Below, piece by piece: positions 1 to 8,627 of a DNA stretch of 64,000 nucleotides (within the stretch, counting starts at the first letter, position 1; every line of letters starts with the position of its first letter). The position numbers were made by a program, and so were the translations under genes. The notes under the pieces are model-generated. The model made no database searches. It saw nothing but the letters and a program-made list of their open reading frames with translations, and was not told where the DNA came from. The DNA lies in the NCBI GenBank assembly GCA_900541715.1, contig UQLI01000003.1, forward strand, positions 1 through 64,000, read 5' to 3'. The stretch comes from an uncultured Collinsella sp. Lineage in GTDB: Bacteria > Actinomycetota > Coriobacteriia > Coriobacteriales > Coriobacteriaceae.

Positions 1-155
1 GGACTTGCAGCGACGGACCTCAGGACACTCTTACACCACGTCTGCGCGCGCGACCCGCCCGACGGCTAAATCGCCTTCTGAAGGCATGAAATCGCTGTAA
101 CTAAAATGGTAACGGTACTCATATTTGCCATTTTTTGACCACAGGCCTTGCGATG

Positions 156-195
156 ATGCCGGGATTCGCACCCTGTCGGGTTCGAATCCCGGCAT
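156..195. repeat. tRNA T-arm-like inverted repeat
   Basis: The 13-bp arms ATGCCGGGATTCG (156-168) and CGAATCCCGGCAT (183-195) are exact complements. Each arm looks like the T-arm end of a tRNA, but no complete cloverleaf can be built here. It lies at the end of the duplicated tRNA-Glu tail and may be scar tissue of an attachment site. Confidence 0.5.
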
Positions 196-204
196 ATCGG
201 TAGC

Positions 205-235
205 AAAAAGCCCGTCACCGCGGGGGTAACGGGCT
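205..235 (-). terminator. terminator hairpin in the duplicated unit
   Basis: The stem AGCCCGT/ACGGGCT lies next to an A-run at 205-209, which reads as a U-run on the minus strand. It copies the terminator at 394-424 but follows only a partial tRNA tail. Confidence 0.6.
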
Positions 236-393
236 TCTAGTTTCAAATGGTGCCCCCAGCGGGATGTCCGCGTGCGGCTGGCGCCGCCCGCTTCCGCTGC
301 GTCGCTCCGCTCCTTGCGTGCTGCGCTGGAAAACGCTTGCGCGTTTCCTCAGCTTCGCACCCTGTCGGGTTCGAATCCCGGCATATCGGTAGC

Positions 394-424
394 AAAAAGC
401 CCGCTACCGCAAGGGTAACGGGCT
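394..424 (-). terminator. Rho-independent terminator of tRNA-Glu
   Basis: On the minus strand, 13 nt past the tRNA CCA end, the stem AGCCCG/CGGGCT with an inner TACC/GGGTA pairing is followed by a U-run (394-398 on the plus strand). Spacing and orientation fit termination of the tRNA transcript. Confidence 0.8.
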
Positions 425-436
425 CTTCAATTCAAA

Positions 437-513
437 TGGTGCCCCCAGCGGGATTCGAACCCGCGATATCCACCTTGAAAGGGTGGCGTCCTTGGCCGCT
501 AGACGATGGGGAC
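437..513 (-). tRNA. tRNA-Glu (anticodon TTC)
   Basis: On the minus strand the gene begins GTCCCCATCGTCTAGCGGCC and ends TGGGGGC-A-CCA. The acceptor stem pairs GTCCCCA with TGGGGGC (one G-U). The anticodon arm is CCACC-CTTTCAA-GGTGG, giving anticodon TTC. The T-arm is CGCGGGTTCGAATCCCGC. CCA is encoded. The gene is followed by its own terminator and by a duplicated partial copy of its tail. Confidence 0.96.
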
Positions 514-572
514 AGCGGGAAAGAGTATAGCAGACTTTTTTAGCCGTTCACATATCGTTGGCAAACTGAAAA

Positions 573-607
573 ACCACCACAAAGGTGCCTGTCCCCTTTG
601 TGGTGGT
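573..607. repeat. intergenic hairpin, GTCCC-type family
   Basis: The 13-bp arms ACCACCACAAAGG (573-585) and CCTTTGTGGTGGT (595-607) flank the loop TGCCTGTCC. It sits just past the murT-gatD stop codon, so it may act as that gene's terminator. It belongs to a group of similar hairpins at gene ends in this window (7910, 9901, 55776, 59235). Confidence 0.7.
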
Positions 608-613
608 GAGGTG

Positions 614-2788
614 CTAGGGGAGGAGCTTCATGGCGGCGTCGTGGGCGGCGTGCTCGTAGGTGTCGTCGAGGGGCTTGAGCGGCAGCAGGGCGGCGGCCTG
701 CGCATCGCCGCGGCGCTCGAGGGCGTGCGCGATCAGCCAGTCGGCGAGCTCGGGGTTCTTGGGCAGTGCCGGTCCGTGTAGGTACGTGCCGATGACGCCC
801 TTGTAGATCAGGCCCTCAAAGCCATCGTCGCCGTTGTTGCCGGTGCCCGTGATGACGGACGTTCCGAGCGGCGTGGCCTCGGCGTCCAAAAGCGTGCGAC
901 CTCCATGGTTCTCGAATCCCACAAAGGGCTCAGGTGCCAGATCGGTCTTGACGGCTGCGTTGCCGATCAGGCGATCGGAGCCACGTACGGTTTCGGCGGC
1001 AATGACGCCCAGGCCCTCAATGCGATCGTCGCCCATGTAGTACGAACGGCCGAGCAGCTGATAGCTGCCACAGATGGCAAGCAGCGAGCCGCCATCCTCA
1101 ACATAGGCCGCGACCTTGTCTTTTTGGGCGAGCAGCTCGTGTGCCACGGCTAGCTGGTCGCGGTCGGAGCCGCCACCCATCATGACGATATCGGCATCGG
1201 TCAAATCAAGCGTTTCGCCCATATGGACCTCGTCTACACGCACGGGAATGCCACGCCAGGCGCAGCGGCGCTCGAGGGCGATGACGTTGCCGCCGTCGCC
1301 GTAGAGGTTAAGGGCATCGGGATACAGGTAGACGATGCGCAGCGGGCGCGAAAGCTCGACTGGCGCGATGCCGACAGGAAGAGCGCTGCCGTCGGCACGG
1401 GCTACGGCGCGCCCGGCAACAGCGTCGGCGGTGGAGCCTTTCAGCCCGTCGAGCTCCTTGACCAGCGGCGGGAAGGCCGTGTAGTTGGCGACGGCGTAGA
1501 AAGTGTCGCCGGCAGCCTCGTCTGCCACGGCGCCAATTGCCTGCGCGACGTCCGAGATAATCGCGGCATCGATGCCGGCGTACTTGAGGCGCACCTGCAT
1601 GTCGTGCGCGCGCGTGCCTCCGGCAAAGGCGACAAGACCCGGCGTGTCGGCGATGCGCTCAAAGTCGACGTCGTAGATCCACGATACATCGTGTCCGTCG
1701 GCGTCGTTGTCGTTGAGGAAGAAAGCGCAGAGTCTGCCGCCTGCCGTCTTGATGGACTGGATTTGTCGATCGAAGCCTACGGGATTCTTAGCCAGGTTGG
1801 CCTCGACGGTGCGGCCGGCGATATCCCAGCGCCCCATACGACCACCGGCGGGCACATAGGCATCGAGCGTGGGCTGCAGAAACGCCGTATCCACGCCCAA
1901 CTCGTGCGCGGCAAAGAAGGCGGCGGCAACGTTGTAGACCATGTACAGGCCGTTGTAGCGTGTGGCGATGTGTGCGGCAGCCGCGTCGGGCGCAGATCCA
2001 AAGACCAGGTCAAAGCCGTATCCGTCGCAGCCGAGCTCCACGCCCGTCACACGGCGGACCAGTGCGGGGCGTGCCCAACCGCACGAGGGGCAATGGTAAG
2101 CGCCGAGTTGACCATACTGCACATAGTCGTACTCCAACGGCGCGTTGCACTGCGAGCAAAAACGCGAGTCGCTAATGCGGTCGGACTCGGTGTTGGTGGC
2201 GCCGTCGATGCCAAAGGCAATGCTCGCGTTGGGAACGCGCGCGGCAATCGAGGCGCACAACGGGTCGTCGGCGTTGTAGATGAGCGTTGTCGTCGGAGAG
2301 AGCTCCAACGCATGGGCGATGACGTCTTGGGTATGGTCGATCTCGCCGTAGCGGTCTAGCTGGTCGCGGAACAGGTTGAGCAGCACAAAGTATGTTGGCT
2401 TGAGCTTGGGCAGGACGCGCACGGTGTAGAGCTCGTCGCATTCAAAAACGCCCACGCGCTTGCCGCCGGCTCGCTTGAGGCCGCTGCGCGCCTCGAGCAG
2501 TGCACCCACCACACCAGGCTCCATATTGTTGCCGGCACGGTTGCACACCACGGTGGCGCCGCTGGCGGCAACGGCGTCGGCGATGAGGTTGGAGGTGGTG
2601 GTCTTGCCATTAGTACCGGTAATCACCACGCTGCGGTCGACCAGACTCGCGAGGTCGCTTAGCAGCTCGGGGTCGATCTTCATGGCGATGCGGCCGGGGA
2701 GTACGCCGCCCTGGCGCTTAAGGACGGAGCGCAGCCCCCAGCGGGCGATATCGCTCGAGGTGCAGGCAAGAGATGAGCGGAGGTTCAT
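614..2788 (-). CDS. MurT-GatD fusion: lipid II isoglutaminyl synthase, ligase plus glutaminase in one chain
   Basis: The protein is a 724-residue fusion. Residues about 1-450 are a MurT-type Mur ligase: P-loop GTNGKTTT (58-65), a four-cysteine zinc ribbon (C211, C214, C233, C236) and the DUF1727-like NDNDADGHDVSW segment near 360. After a low-complexity linker (about 451-480), residues 483-700 are a GatD-type class I glutamine amidotransferase with nucleophile C573 in AICGSYQ and histidine H671 in YLHGP. MurT/GatD amidates the D-glutamate of lipid II using glutamine at the cytoplasmic membrane. In the best-known systems they are two adjacent genes. The start is the ATG at 2788 behind AGGA. 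The gene reads toward the tRNA. Confidence 0.9.
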   Translation of the reverse strand: MNLRSSLACTSSDIARWGLRSVLKRQGGVLPGRIAMKIDPELLSDLASLVDRSVVITGTNGKTTTSNLIADAVAASGATVVCNRAGNNMEPGVVGALLEARSGLKRAGGKRVGVFECDELYTVRVLPKLKPTYFVLLNLFRDQLDRYGEIDHTQDVIAHALELSPTTTLIYNADDPLCASIAARVPNASIAFGIDGATNTESDRISDSRFCSQCNAPLEYDYVQYGQLGAYHCPSCGWARPALVRRVTGVELGCDGYGFDLVFGSAPDAAAAHIATRYNGLYMVYNVAAAFFAAHELGVDTAFLQPTLDAYVPAGGRMGRWDIAGRTVEANLAKNPVGFDRQIQSIKTAGGRLCAFFLNDNDADGHDVSWIYDVDFERIADTPGLVAFAGGTRAHDMQVRLKYAGIDAAIISDVAQAIGAVADEAAGDTFYAVANYTAFPPLVKELDGLKGSTADAVAGRAVARADGSALPVGIAPVELSRPLRIVYLYPDALNLYGDGGNVIALERRCAWRGIPVRVDEVHMGETLDLTDADIVMMGGGSDRDQLAVAHELLAQKDKVAAYVEDGGSLLAICGSYQLLGRSYYMGDDRIEGLGVIAAETVRGSDRLIGNAAVKTDLAPEPFVGFENHGGRTLLDAEATPLGTSVITGTGNNGDDGFEGLIYKGVIGTYLHGPALPKNPELADWLIAHALERRGDAQAAALLPLKPLDDTYEHAAHDAAMKLLP

Positions 2789-2833
2789 GAAACCGTTCCT
2801 AACGTAAACGATATGGTCGGGTCGAGTGCGTCA

Positions 2834-3877
2834 CTAAAAACCGTAGCGGCGCGCAAATTCCTGGGCAAGCTGCGACACGTCTTCGCAGGCATTGGCCCAG
2901 GGGGCAAAGTCGGGAGTGTCCGAGATAATACCGTCCGCTTCCCAAACGGCCTGGTGCGAAAGATCCCAGGGATCGTGTGGCTCGGGCCGGCAGGGAAGGT
3001 ACGGTGTCTGGTACATGGGGTTCAGTAAGAAGAACGCACCGCCCTCGCAACGGTTGACAAACTCACGCAGCGCGCGTGTCGCCGGGCGCATCTTGTTTGT
3101 TTTGAACAGCAGAATCGTGCGGGCGAGCAGATACCAAGGAGAGTTCTCGAGCGCGTCAGCCCCGATCTCTTCCTCGAGCTGGTGGGCCAGGGCAAAAAAG
3201 CCGTCCTGGTCTTCCAGGCGAGCGAGGGCGAGCAACACGGTGCCTGCGGCTCGGGTGGGGTAGCCTTCCGCCTTAAGGACGCGGCGGGCGTAGTTGGCGG
3301 CAGCACGGTAGCGGGCGCTCGCCATGCACAGCTGCGAGATGGCCTCGAGCGTGTGAAGCCACCCGATAAGAGCCGGCTCGCTCACGGTAAGGTCTGCTGC
3401 GGTGACACCATCGGCCAAAACATTATTGGCCCAGTAGTGCGGGGCTTCCATGTCGAACCCGGGCACGCTTTGCTGCAGGTAATCGGCCGTGGTCGCCTCG
3501 AGCTTCATCAGGTCGCCCAGGCAGGCGTCAACGGGCGTGTCGGCCAAAATGATGGCGAGCAGCTGGGCGTCGAGGACATGCGCATCGATGCGGACGATCT
3601 TGAGCAGCTCATCACGCATATCGTCGAACAGGCGGTTGCGCGTCTGCTCGAACTCCTCGTCGCTGCCCATGTCCTCGATGCGATGGAGCTCGTCGAGCAG
3701 GTGGCGGTGGACGCCGGCATAGGACAGCAGCGCCTGGGCATGCTCGGTCTGCGCATACTTATGAGGGTTGACGTTCACGTCGTTATGGACAAGCTCGCGT
3801 GCTGCATCGGTGAGCTCGGGGTGCGACGCCAGATAGGTGCGCTCCAGGTAGGCGGGGATGTAGACGCTCGGATCCAT
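2834..3877 (-). CDS. TPR-like helical repeat protein, downstream member of a coupled pair
   Basis: This 347-residue protein is acidic and rich in alpha-helical, alanine/leucine-heavy repeats of TPR character (for example ALLSYAGVHRHLLDEL and AANYARRVLKAEG). No signal peptide, membrane segment or catalytic motif is visible. Its ATG overlaps the stop of the upstream gene by one base (TAATG), and a strong GGGAGGAG ribosome site lies inside the upstream gene, so the two are probably translationally coupled. The shared helical character suggests the two form a complex or descend from a duplication. I do not recognise a specific function. Confidence 0.7.
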   Translation of the reverse strand: MDPSVYIPAYLERTYLASHPELTDAARELVHNDVNVNPHKYAQTEHAQALLSYAGVHRHLLDELHRIEDMGSDEEFEQTRNRLFDDMRDELLKIVRIDAHVLDAQLLAIILADTPVDACLGDLMKLEATTADYLQQSVPGFDMEAPHYWANNVLADGVTAADLTVSEPALIGWLHTLEAISQLCMASARYRAAANYARRVLKAEGYPTRAAGTVLLALARLEDQDGFFALAHQLEEEIGADALENSPWYLLARTILLFKTNKMRPATRALREFVNRCEGGAFFLLNPMYQTPYLPCRPEPHDPWDLSHQAVWEADGIISDTPDFAPWANACEDVSQLAQEFARRYGF

Positions 3878-4953
3878 TAGAGGTCTCCTCCCTTAAACGG
3901 CAAACCCTGCTCGGCCGCCCGCAGTATGCGCTCATCGATTTGGGAACGCACGATATCGTTGGTGGCGACCCAGGCGGCAAAGCTAGCGTTGTCGGGGGCG
4001 CCCAGGCCCTCCTGCAGTACCGGCGTCGCCTCGGACAGCGCAAGGACAAGCTCGTCGGTGGAGCCCACACCCACGTTGACACGGGCATAGACGCCATCGG
4101 GAAACTCGGTTTGGAAGTAGAGCGCCTCGGCCGCGTGCGGGCACGAGCGTGCGAGGATGCGCAAATAGTGCTCGGCGCCCTCGTAGTCCAGCTCGCGCCA
4201 GGCAGCGCTCATCAGCGCGATGAGCGTCCACGGGTCCAAGTCGCGCTCCGCATCCTTGGGACGACGGCGCAGCGGCGTGTTGGCGAGGTACGGCACGGAG
4301 TGGGCAGAGCGAAAGCGCTTGAGCTCCTCGGCGGGGTATTCGAGCTTTGCCATGGCGAGCATCGCGGTGTGGCGGACACCGGCGGGGTCGTTGGGCGCAA
4401 AGTCGAGGCTGCGGTTTGCGGCTTCGAGCGACATGCGGTAGCGTCCGCTAATGAGGGCGCGTGACGCCAAGGCGGCAAGCCAGCGCAGGTAGGGGCGGCG
4501 CATAAGGTCGCCTGCGGCCTCGCGCTCGTAGGGGTCTTGCGCCGAGGCGATCTTGAGCGCCAGATCGTGCTCCACCTCGTCGCACTTGGACACCAGATAC
4601 TGCACGTATTCCTCGTTGGATTCGGCGGTGAGTGCCGTCAGCATGCGCTGGGCATCCCAGTTAGCCGGATCGAGTGCGGCCGCCTCGCGGAGCATGTTCT
4701 CGGCAGCTGCCTCTTCCTGCTCTGCCTGGGCATCGTCAGGGATAAAGGGAATGCGGTAGTCGACGGCCTCGACTACCTTGGCAATCAGATGCCCGGCGCG
4801 GTCGCGGTCGTGCACGATGAGCGGTGCGGGGTTGCGGGTGAATTGTTCCATCAGACGCTCTACGGCGGCACCGTCGGTGAGCGGGATATTGTCGCGGCGC
4901 AAGGCCTCAAGAACGAGGCGATGGCAATCCTCTTGAATGGGATCGAATGCCAT
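3877..4953 (-). CDS. TPR-like helical repeat protein, upstream member of a coupled pair
   Basis: This 358-residue protein has a helical-repeat composition throughout (for example AAENMLREAAALDPANWDAQ and SLEAANRSLDFAPNDPAG, the latter with TPR-like spacing and a typical ANDP turn). There is no signal peptide or transmembrane segment. The start ATG at 4953 follows AAAGGAGG. The next gene starts on its stop codon. Function is unknown; a scaffold or chaperone-like role is possible by analogy with TPR proteins but is not shown here. Confidence 0.7.
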   Translation of the reverse strand: MAFDPIQEDCHRLVLEALRRDNIPLTDGAAVERLMEQFTRNPAPLIVHDRDRAGHLIAKVVEAVDYRIPFIPDDAQAEQEEAAAENMLREAAALDPANWDAQRMLTALTAESNEEYVQYLVSKCDEVEHDLALKIASAQDPYEREAAGDLMRRPYLRWLAALASRALISGRYRMSLEAANRSLDFAPNDPAGVRHTAMLAMAKLEYPAEELKRFRSAHSVPYLANTPLRRRPKDAERDLDPWTLIALMSAAWRELDYEGAEHYLRILARSCPHAAEALYFQTEFPDGVYARVNVGVGSTDELVLALSEATPVLQEGLGAPDNASFAAWVATNDIVRSQIDERILRAAEQGLPFKGGDL

Positions 4954-5453
4954 GGGGCCTCCTTTGCTGCGGTTAGGGTTCAGATGTTTCTATATAAGGT
5001 TCTAGTTTACCCGCATGTGGCACACCGGGGGTGCCGCACTTGGACTTGCACCTTTGCACCACGAAGTCGGATGTCGCACAAATGTCGGCACCATGGACGG
5101 CCGAGTGGTATCACGGTGCCGCAAACGGTCGATTTTTGGCGGCGAACGGGGCGCATTTTGGAGGGGCACAGTCCTGCCCAGGATATGTGGTCAACCCTGA
5201 TAAAACGTTTGCCCAGCTTGGGAGTATGAATGCCCCACAAGGGTCTTCAGGGATAGAAAAAACGTTTCATCATTGTCGGCTTTAGGTGAATAACTGACCA
5301 ACCAGAACGGTAAAATAGTGTTTGTCTGAGCGTTGAGACGTTTAGACATCGCGCATTGTCATCGCCGGCAACGCGCAAACCGGTCCTAACGGAGCCAATT
5401 GGGTGCTCCGTTATATACGCAAGTCTAAGAGGGGCTTGTTTAGGAGGCACAGT
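4954..5453. promoter_or_regulatory. 500-bp divergent control region before the iron alcohol dehydrogenase
   Basis: No gene is visible. The perfect 8-bp palindrome AAACGTTT occurs twice (5203-5210 and 5260-5267), both times after an A-run, which suggests a LacI/CcpA-like operator pair. A -10-like TAAAAT lies at 5312. A leader hairpin with 8-bp arms TAACGGAG (5387-5394) and CTCCGTTA (5406-5413) sits 40 nt before the dehydrogenase start. The regulator is unknown. Confidence 0.4.
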
Positions 5454-6677
5454 ATGGGACGTTTTACCAATCCTCGCGATCTGTACTTTGGTGAGGGCGC
5501 TCGCCACGAGGTGAAGAACCTCAAGGGTAAGAAGGCCATCATCGTTTCTGGCGGCAGCTCTATGCGCCGCGGCGGGTTCCTGCAGGACGTTGAGGCCGAC
5601 CTCAAAGAGGCCGGCATGGAGGTCAAGCTGTTCGAGGGCGTCGAGTCCGATCCCTCCATCGAGACCGTCATGAAGGGCGCAGCCGCTATGCGCGACTTCG
5701 AGCCCGACTGGATCGTTGCTATCGGCGGCGGTTCGCCCATCGATGCTGCTAAGGCCATGTGGGTCTTCTACGAGTATCCCGAGGAGTCCTTCGACAACAT
5801 TATCCAGCCGTTCAGCTTCCCCGAGCTGCGTCAGAAGGCTCACTTCTGCGCCATTTCCTCTACCTCCGGCACTGCTACCGAGGTCACCGCATTCTCCGTC
5901 ATCACGGATTACGAAAAGGGCATCAAGTACCCGCTGGCCGACTTCAACATCACCCCTGATGTCGCCATCGTCGACCCCGAGCTCACCTACACCATGCCCG
6001 CCAAGCTGTGCGCTCACACCGGCATGGATGCTCTGACCCACTGCATGGAGGCCTACGTTTCCACCTGCGCCTCTATGTTCACCGACGCCAACGCTCTGCA
6101 CGGCATCCGCGAGATCGTCGAGTGGCTGCCCAAGTCCTATGCTGGCGACCATGAGGCCCGTCAGCACATGCACGAGGCTCAGTGCATCGCCGGTATCGCC
6201 TTCTCCTCGGGCCTGCTCGGCATCGTTCACTCCATGGCTCACAAGACCGGTGCTGCCTTCGAGAACGGCCACATCATCCACGGTGCCGCTAACGCCATGT
6301 ACCTGGGCAAGGTCATCCAGTGGAACTCCAAGGATCCCCGTGCTGCCGAGCGTTACGCTTACGTGGCCAAGGAGATCCTGCACCTTCCCGGCGAGACCAA
6401 CGAGGAGCTCATCGCTGCGCTCGTCCAGAAGATCCGCGACCTCAACGACCAGCTCAACATTCCGCAGTCCATCAAGGATTACGCGAATGGTGGCGTGAAG
6501 GTCGACGCCGAGAACCCGCAGATGGTTTCCGAGGAGGAGTTCCTCGCCAAGCTGCCCGAGATCGCCGCGAACGCCGAGCAGGACGCCTGCACGCCCGAGA
6601 ACCCGCGTGAGACCAAGGCTGCCGACTTCGAGAAGATCCTCAAGGCCTGCTACTACGACACCGACATCGATTTCTAA
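5454..6677 (+). CDS. iron-containing alcohol dehydrogenase
   Basis: This 407-residue group III (iron) alcohol dehydrogenase probably reduces aldehydes to alcohols with NAD(P)H during fermentation. It has the nucleotide-binding GGGSPIDAAKAMW segment and the metal-ligand blocks GMDALTHCMEAY and GIVHSMAHKTGAAF..GHIIHGAANA, which carry the Asp and three His ligands. I chose the ATG at 5454 because TTAGGAGG lies just upstream; an earlier in-frame ATG at 5403 would add 17 basic residues unlike the family. A strong terminator follows. Substrate preference (butanol, ethanol, propanediol) cannot be read from sequence. Confidence 0.9.
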   Translation: MGRFTNPRDLYFGEGARHEVKNLKGKKAIIVSGGSSMRRGGFLQDVEADLKEAGMEVKLFEGVESDPSIETVMKGAAAMRDFEPDWIVAIGGGSPIDAAKAMWVFYEYPEESFDNIIQPFSFPELRQKAHFCAISSTSGTATEVTAFSVITDYEKGIKYPLADFNITPDVAIVDPELTYTMPAKLCAHTGMDALTHCMEAYVSTCASMFTDANALHGIREIVEWLPKSYAGDHEARQHMHEAQCIAGIAFSSGLLGIVHSMAHKTGAAFENGHIIHGAANAMYLGKVIQWNSKDPRAAERYAYVAKEILHLPGETNEELIAALVQKIRDLNDQLNIPQSIKDYANGGVKVDAENPQMVSEEEFLAKLPEIAANAEQDACTPENPRETKAADFEKILKACYYDTDIDF

Positions 6678-6699
6678 TCGACTCTTGTTATCGTAACGA

Positions 6700-6742
6700 G
6701 GGGCTCCGCACGTATCCGTACGGAGCCCCTTTCTTTTTTAGA
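6700..6742 (+). terminator. Rho-independent terminator
   Basis: The 9-bp stem GGGGCTCCG/CGGAGCCCC is followed by a T-rich run to 6740. It ends the iron alcohol dehydrogenase transcript before gldA. Confidence 0.85.
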
Positions 6743-6755
6743 GAATGGGATAGTT

Positions 6756-7856
6756 ATGGCTGCAATTTTCAATAGCCCCAGCAAGTACATCCAGGGTCCG
6801 GACGAGCTCGCCAAGCTCGGCTCCTATGTCGAGCCGCTCGGCGCTAAGGCCCTCGTCATCGTGACGCCTTCGGGCAAGAAGCGCGTCGGTGCCAAGATCG
6901 AGGGCGGCTTTGCCGAGGCCAAGGCCGAGCTGCTGTTTGAGGACTTTAACGGCGAGTGCTCCAAGGGCGAGGTCGATCGCCTGGTTGCGCTCGCTCGCGA
7001 CAACGGTTGCGACATCATCGTCGGCGTCGGTGGCGGCAAGATCCTCGACACCGCGAAGGCCGTCGCCTATTACCTGGAGTCCCCGGTTATCATTTGCCCC
7101 ACCATTGCCTCGACCGATGCACCGTGCTCGGCACTTTCGGTGCTTTACACCGATGACGGCCAGTTCGATAAGTACCTCTTCCTTAAGGCAAACCCCAATA
7201 TCGTCCTGATGGATACGACGGTTATCGCGGCGAGCCCGGTGCGCCTGACGGTTTCCGGTATGGGCGATGCGCTCGCAACCTACTTCGAGGCCCAGGCGAC
7301 GCACGATGCCGACGGCGGCACCTGCGCTGGCGGCAAGGGCAGCATGGCTGGTCTGGCGCTCGCCAAGCTCTGCTACGAGACGCTTATGGCCGATGGCGTC
7401 AAGGCCAAGGTTGCGCTGGAGAAGGGTGCGCTCACGCCTGCCGTCGAGCACATCATCGAGGCCAATACGCTGCTTTCGGGCATTGGCTTTGAGAGCTCGG
7501 GCCTTGCTGCCGCTCATGCCATCCACAATGGCCTGACGATGCTGCCCGAGTGCCACAGCATGTATCACGGCGAGAAGGTCGCCTTCGGCACTATCGTCCA
7601 GCTGGTACTCGAGGATGCCCCGACCGAGAAGCTCGAGGAAGTCTTGGGCTTCTGCATTGAGCTGGGCCTGCCGGTCACGATGAAGGAACTTGGCGTTGCC
7701 GAGCTTACGCGCGAGCAGGCCATGATTGTTGCCGAGGCCGCGTGCGCGCCCGAGGACACCATGTGCAATATGCCGTTTGAGGTGACGCCCGAGATGGTCG
7801 CAAACGCCATCCTGGGTGCCGACGCACTGGGCCACTACTATCTCATGGATGAGTAA
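6756..7856 (+). CDS. gldA: glycerol dehydrogenase
   Basis: This 366-residue protein is a full-length GldA-type NAD-dependent glycerol dehydrogenase (glycerol to dihydroxyacetone). It shows the opening FNSPSKYIQGPDELAKLG, the NAD-binding GVGGGKILDTAKAVAYY, the PTIASTDAPCSALSV loop and the zinc-ligand regions GMGDALATYFEA and AAHAIHNGLTML..HGEKVAFG. It lies between two terminators, so it is probably transcribed alone. The neighbouring iron alcohol dehydrogenase and a truncated GldA paralog just downstream suggest local expansion of this fold. Confidence 0.92.
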   Translation: MAAIFNSPSKYIQGPDELAKLGSYVEPLGAKALVIVTPSGKKRVGAKIEGGFAEAKAELLFEDFNGECSKGEVDRLVALARDNGCDIIVGVGGGKILDTAKAVAYYLESPVIICPTIASTDAPCSALSVLYTDDGQFDKYLFLKANPNIVLMDTTVIAASPVRLTVSGMGDALATYFEAQATHDADGGTCAGGKGSMAGLALAKLCYETLMADGVKAKVALEKGALTPAVEHIIEANTLLSGIGFESSGLAAAHAIHNGLTMLPECHSMYHGEKVAFGTIVQLVLEDAPTEKLEEVLGFCIELGLPVTMKELGVAELTREQAMIVAEAACAPEDTMCNMPFEVTPEMVANAILGADALGHYYLMDE

Positions 7857-7868
7857 ATCAAGCTAAGG

Positions 7869-7904
7869 AAGGGGCAAAGCCAACAGATGGCTTTGCCCCT
7901 TTTT
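7869..7904 (+). terminator. Rho-independent terminator of gldA
   Basis: The 13-bp stem AAGGGGCAAAGCC/GGCTTTGCCCCTT has a 7-nt loop and is followed by TTT. Confidence 0.9.
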
Positions 7905-7909
7905 GCTAT

Positions 7910-7938
7910 GGTGCAAAGGGGTCAGGGTACTTTGCACC
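7910..7938. repeat. intergenic hairpin between gldA and its truncated paralog
   Basis: The arms GGTGCAAAG (7910-7918) and CTTTGCACC (7930-7938) flank GGGTCAGGGTA. Its layout matches the other GTCCC-type hairpins in the window. Confidence 0.55.
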
Positions 7939-7969
7939 CATCGTTGTTTGATGAAGGGTGGATTCTCGT

Positions 7970-8476
7970 ATGGCGCTTCCTATGGTTTATGGCGGCCCCG
8001 GTCGGTATGTTCAGGGACCGGGGGAGCTTTCGCGCCAGGGCAGGTATTTGTCATGGTTGGGCTGCGCTGCCTATGTCTTGTTTGACCAGGGCACCGAGGA
8101 TCGGCTGTGCAGGCAGATCGTCGATGGATTTCTGGATGAAGATCTAAGCGAGCCGTTCTTTAAGATTTACAACGGTCCGTGTACGGAAGATGCCGTTGTC
8201 GAAATGGCCAAGGAAGCCCGGGCCGAGTATTGCGACATGGTGGTGGGCATTGGCGGCGGCAAGATGCTCGATATCGCCAAGGCCGTTGCGTTTTATGCTG
8301 AGCTGCCGTTGTGCGTATGCCCCACGGCGGCTTCGATGGACGGTCCGTGCAGCGAGATTTCCGATGCCGATCTGCAGGGTGTTGCAAATGCGATCTTTAG
8401 AAACGAGCGCAATATGGCCAACGAGCAGGCCAAGGTGACCAAACAAAAACTCGTGCAGCTCATGTGCGAGGCATAG
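7970..8476 (+). pseudogene. internally truncated GldA-like dehydrogenase
   Basis: The reading frame is intact but only 168 residues, against about 366 for GldA. The N-terminal half matches GldA in order: YGGPGRYVQGPGELSR, the NAD motif GIGGGKMLDIAKAVAFY and CPTAASMDGPCSEIS. It then jumps to an unrelated helical tail (LQGVANAIFRNERN onward), so the metal-binding half is missing and it cannot be a working dehydrogenase. A deletion in a gldA paralog is the simplest explanation. The start could be the ATG at 7970 or a GTG at 7958. Confidence 0.75.
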
Positions 8477-8627
8477 CTTGGCACTTGATTGACCTTGTGC
8501 AATCGAGGCGGCGATAGGCCATGGGCTATTTGCCGCAAAGATGCTCCGCGTGTAATTTGCCCGAGGCGTGGGCCGATAGCGTATCATTATCTCTTGCTTG
8601 TTTGCACTGCTCAGGGAGGGGCCGCGC

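Larger units (their letters stand above)
171..454. repeat. 190-bp-period duplication of the tRNA-Glu 3' tail and downstream DNA
   Basis: The block starting CCTGTCGGGTTCGAATCCCG occurs at 171 and again at 361. The tRNA-Glu tail block AATGGTGCCCCCAGCGGGAT occurs at 245 and at 435. Both pairs are 190 bp apart. Each unit holds a partial tRNA 3' end, a terminator hairpin and a T-arm-like sequence. The material between the units (265-360) is GC-rich and has no gene. Only the copy at 437-513 is a complete tRNA. Confidence 0.75.

Noticed and set aside
31..246. 71-codon minus ORF at the left edge
   Set aside because: It overlaps the tRNA-tail duplication and T-arm-like repeats and has no ribosome site.
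1223..2359. Plus-strand open frame opposite murT-gatD
   Set aside because: High-GC antisense shadow; no ribosome site or motif.
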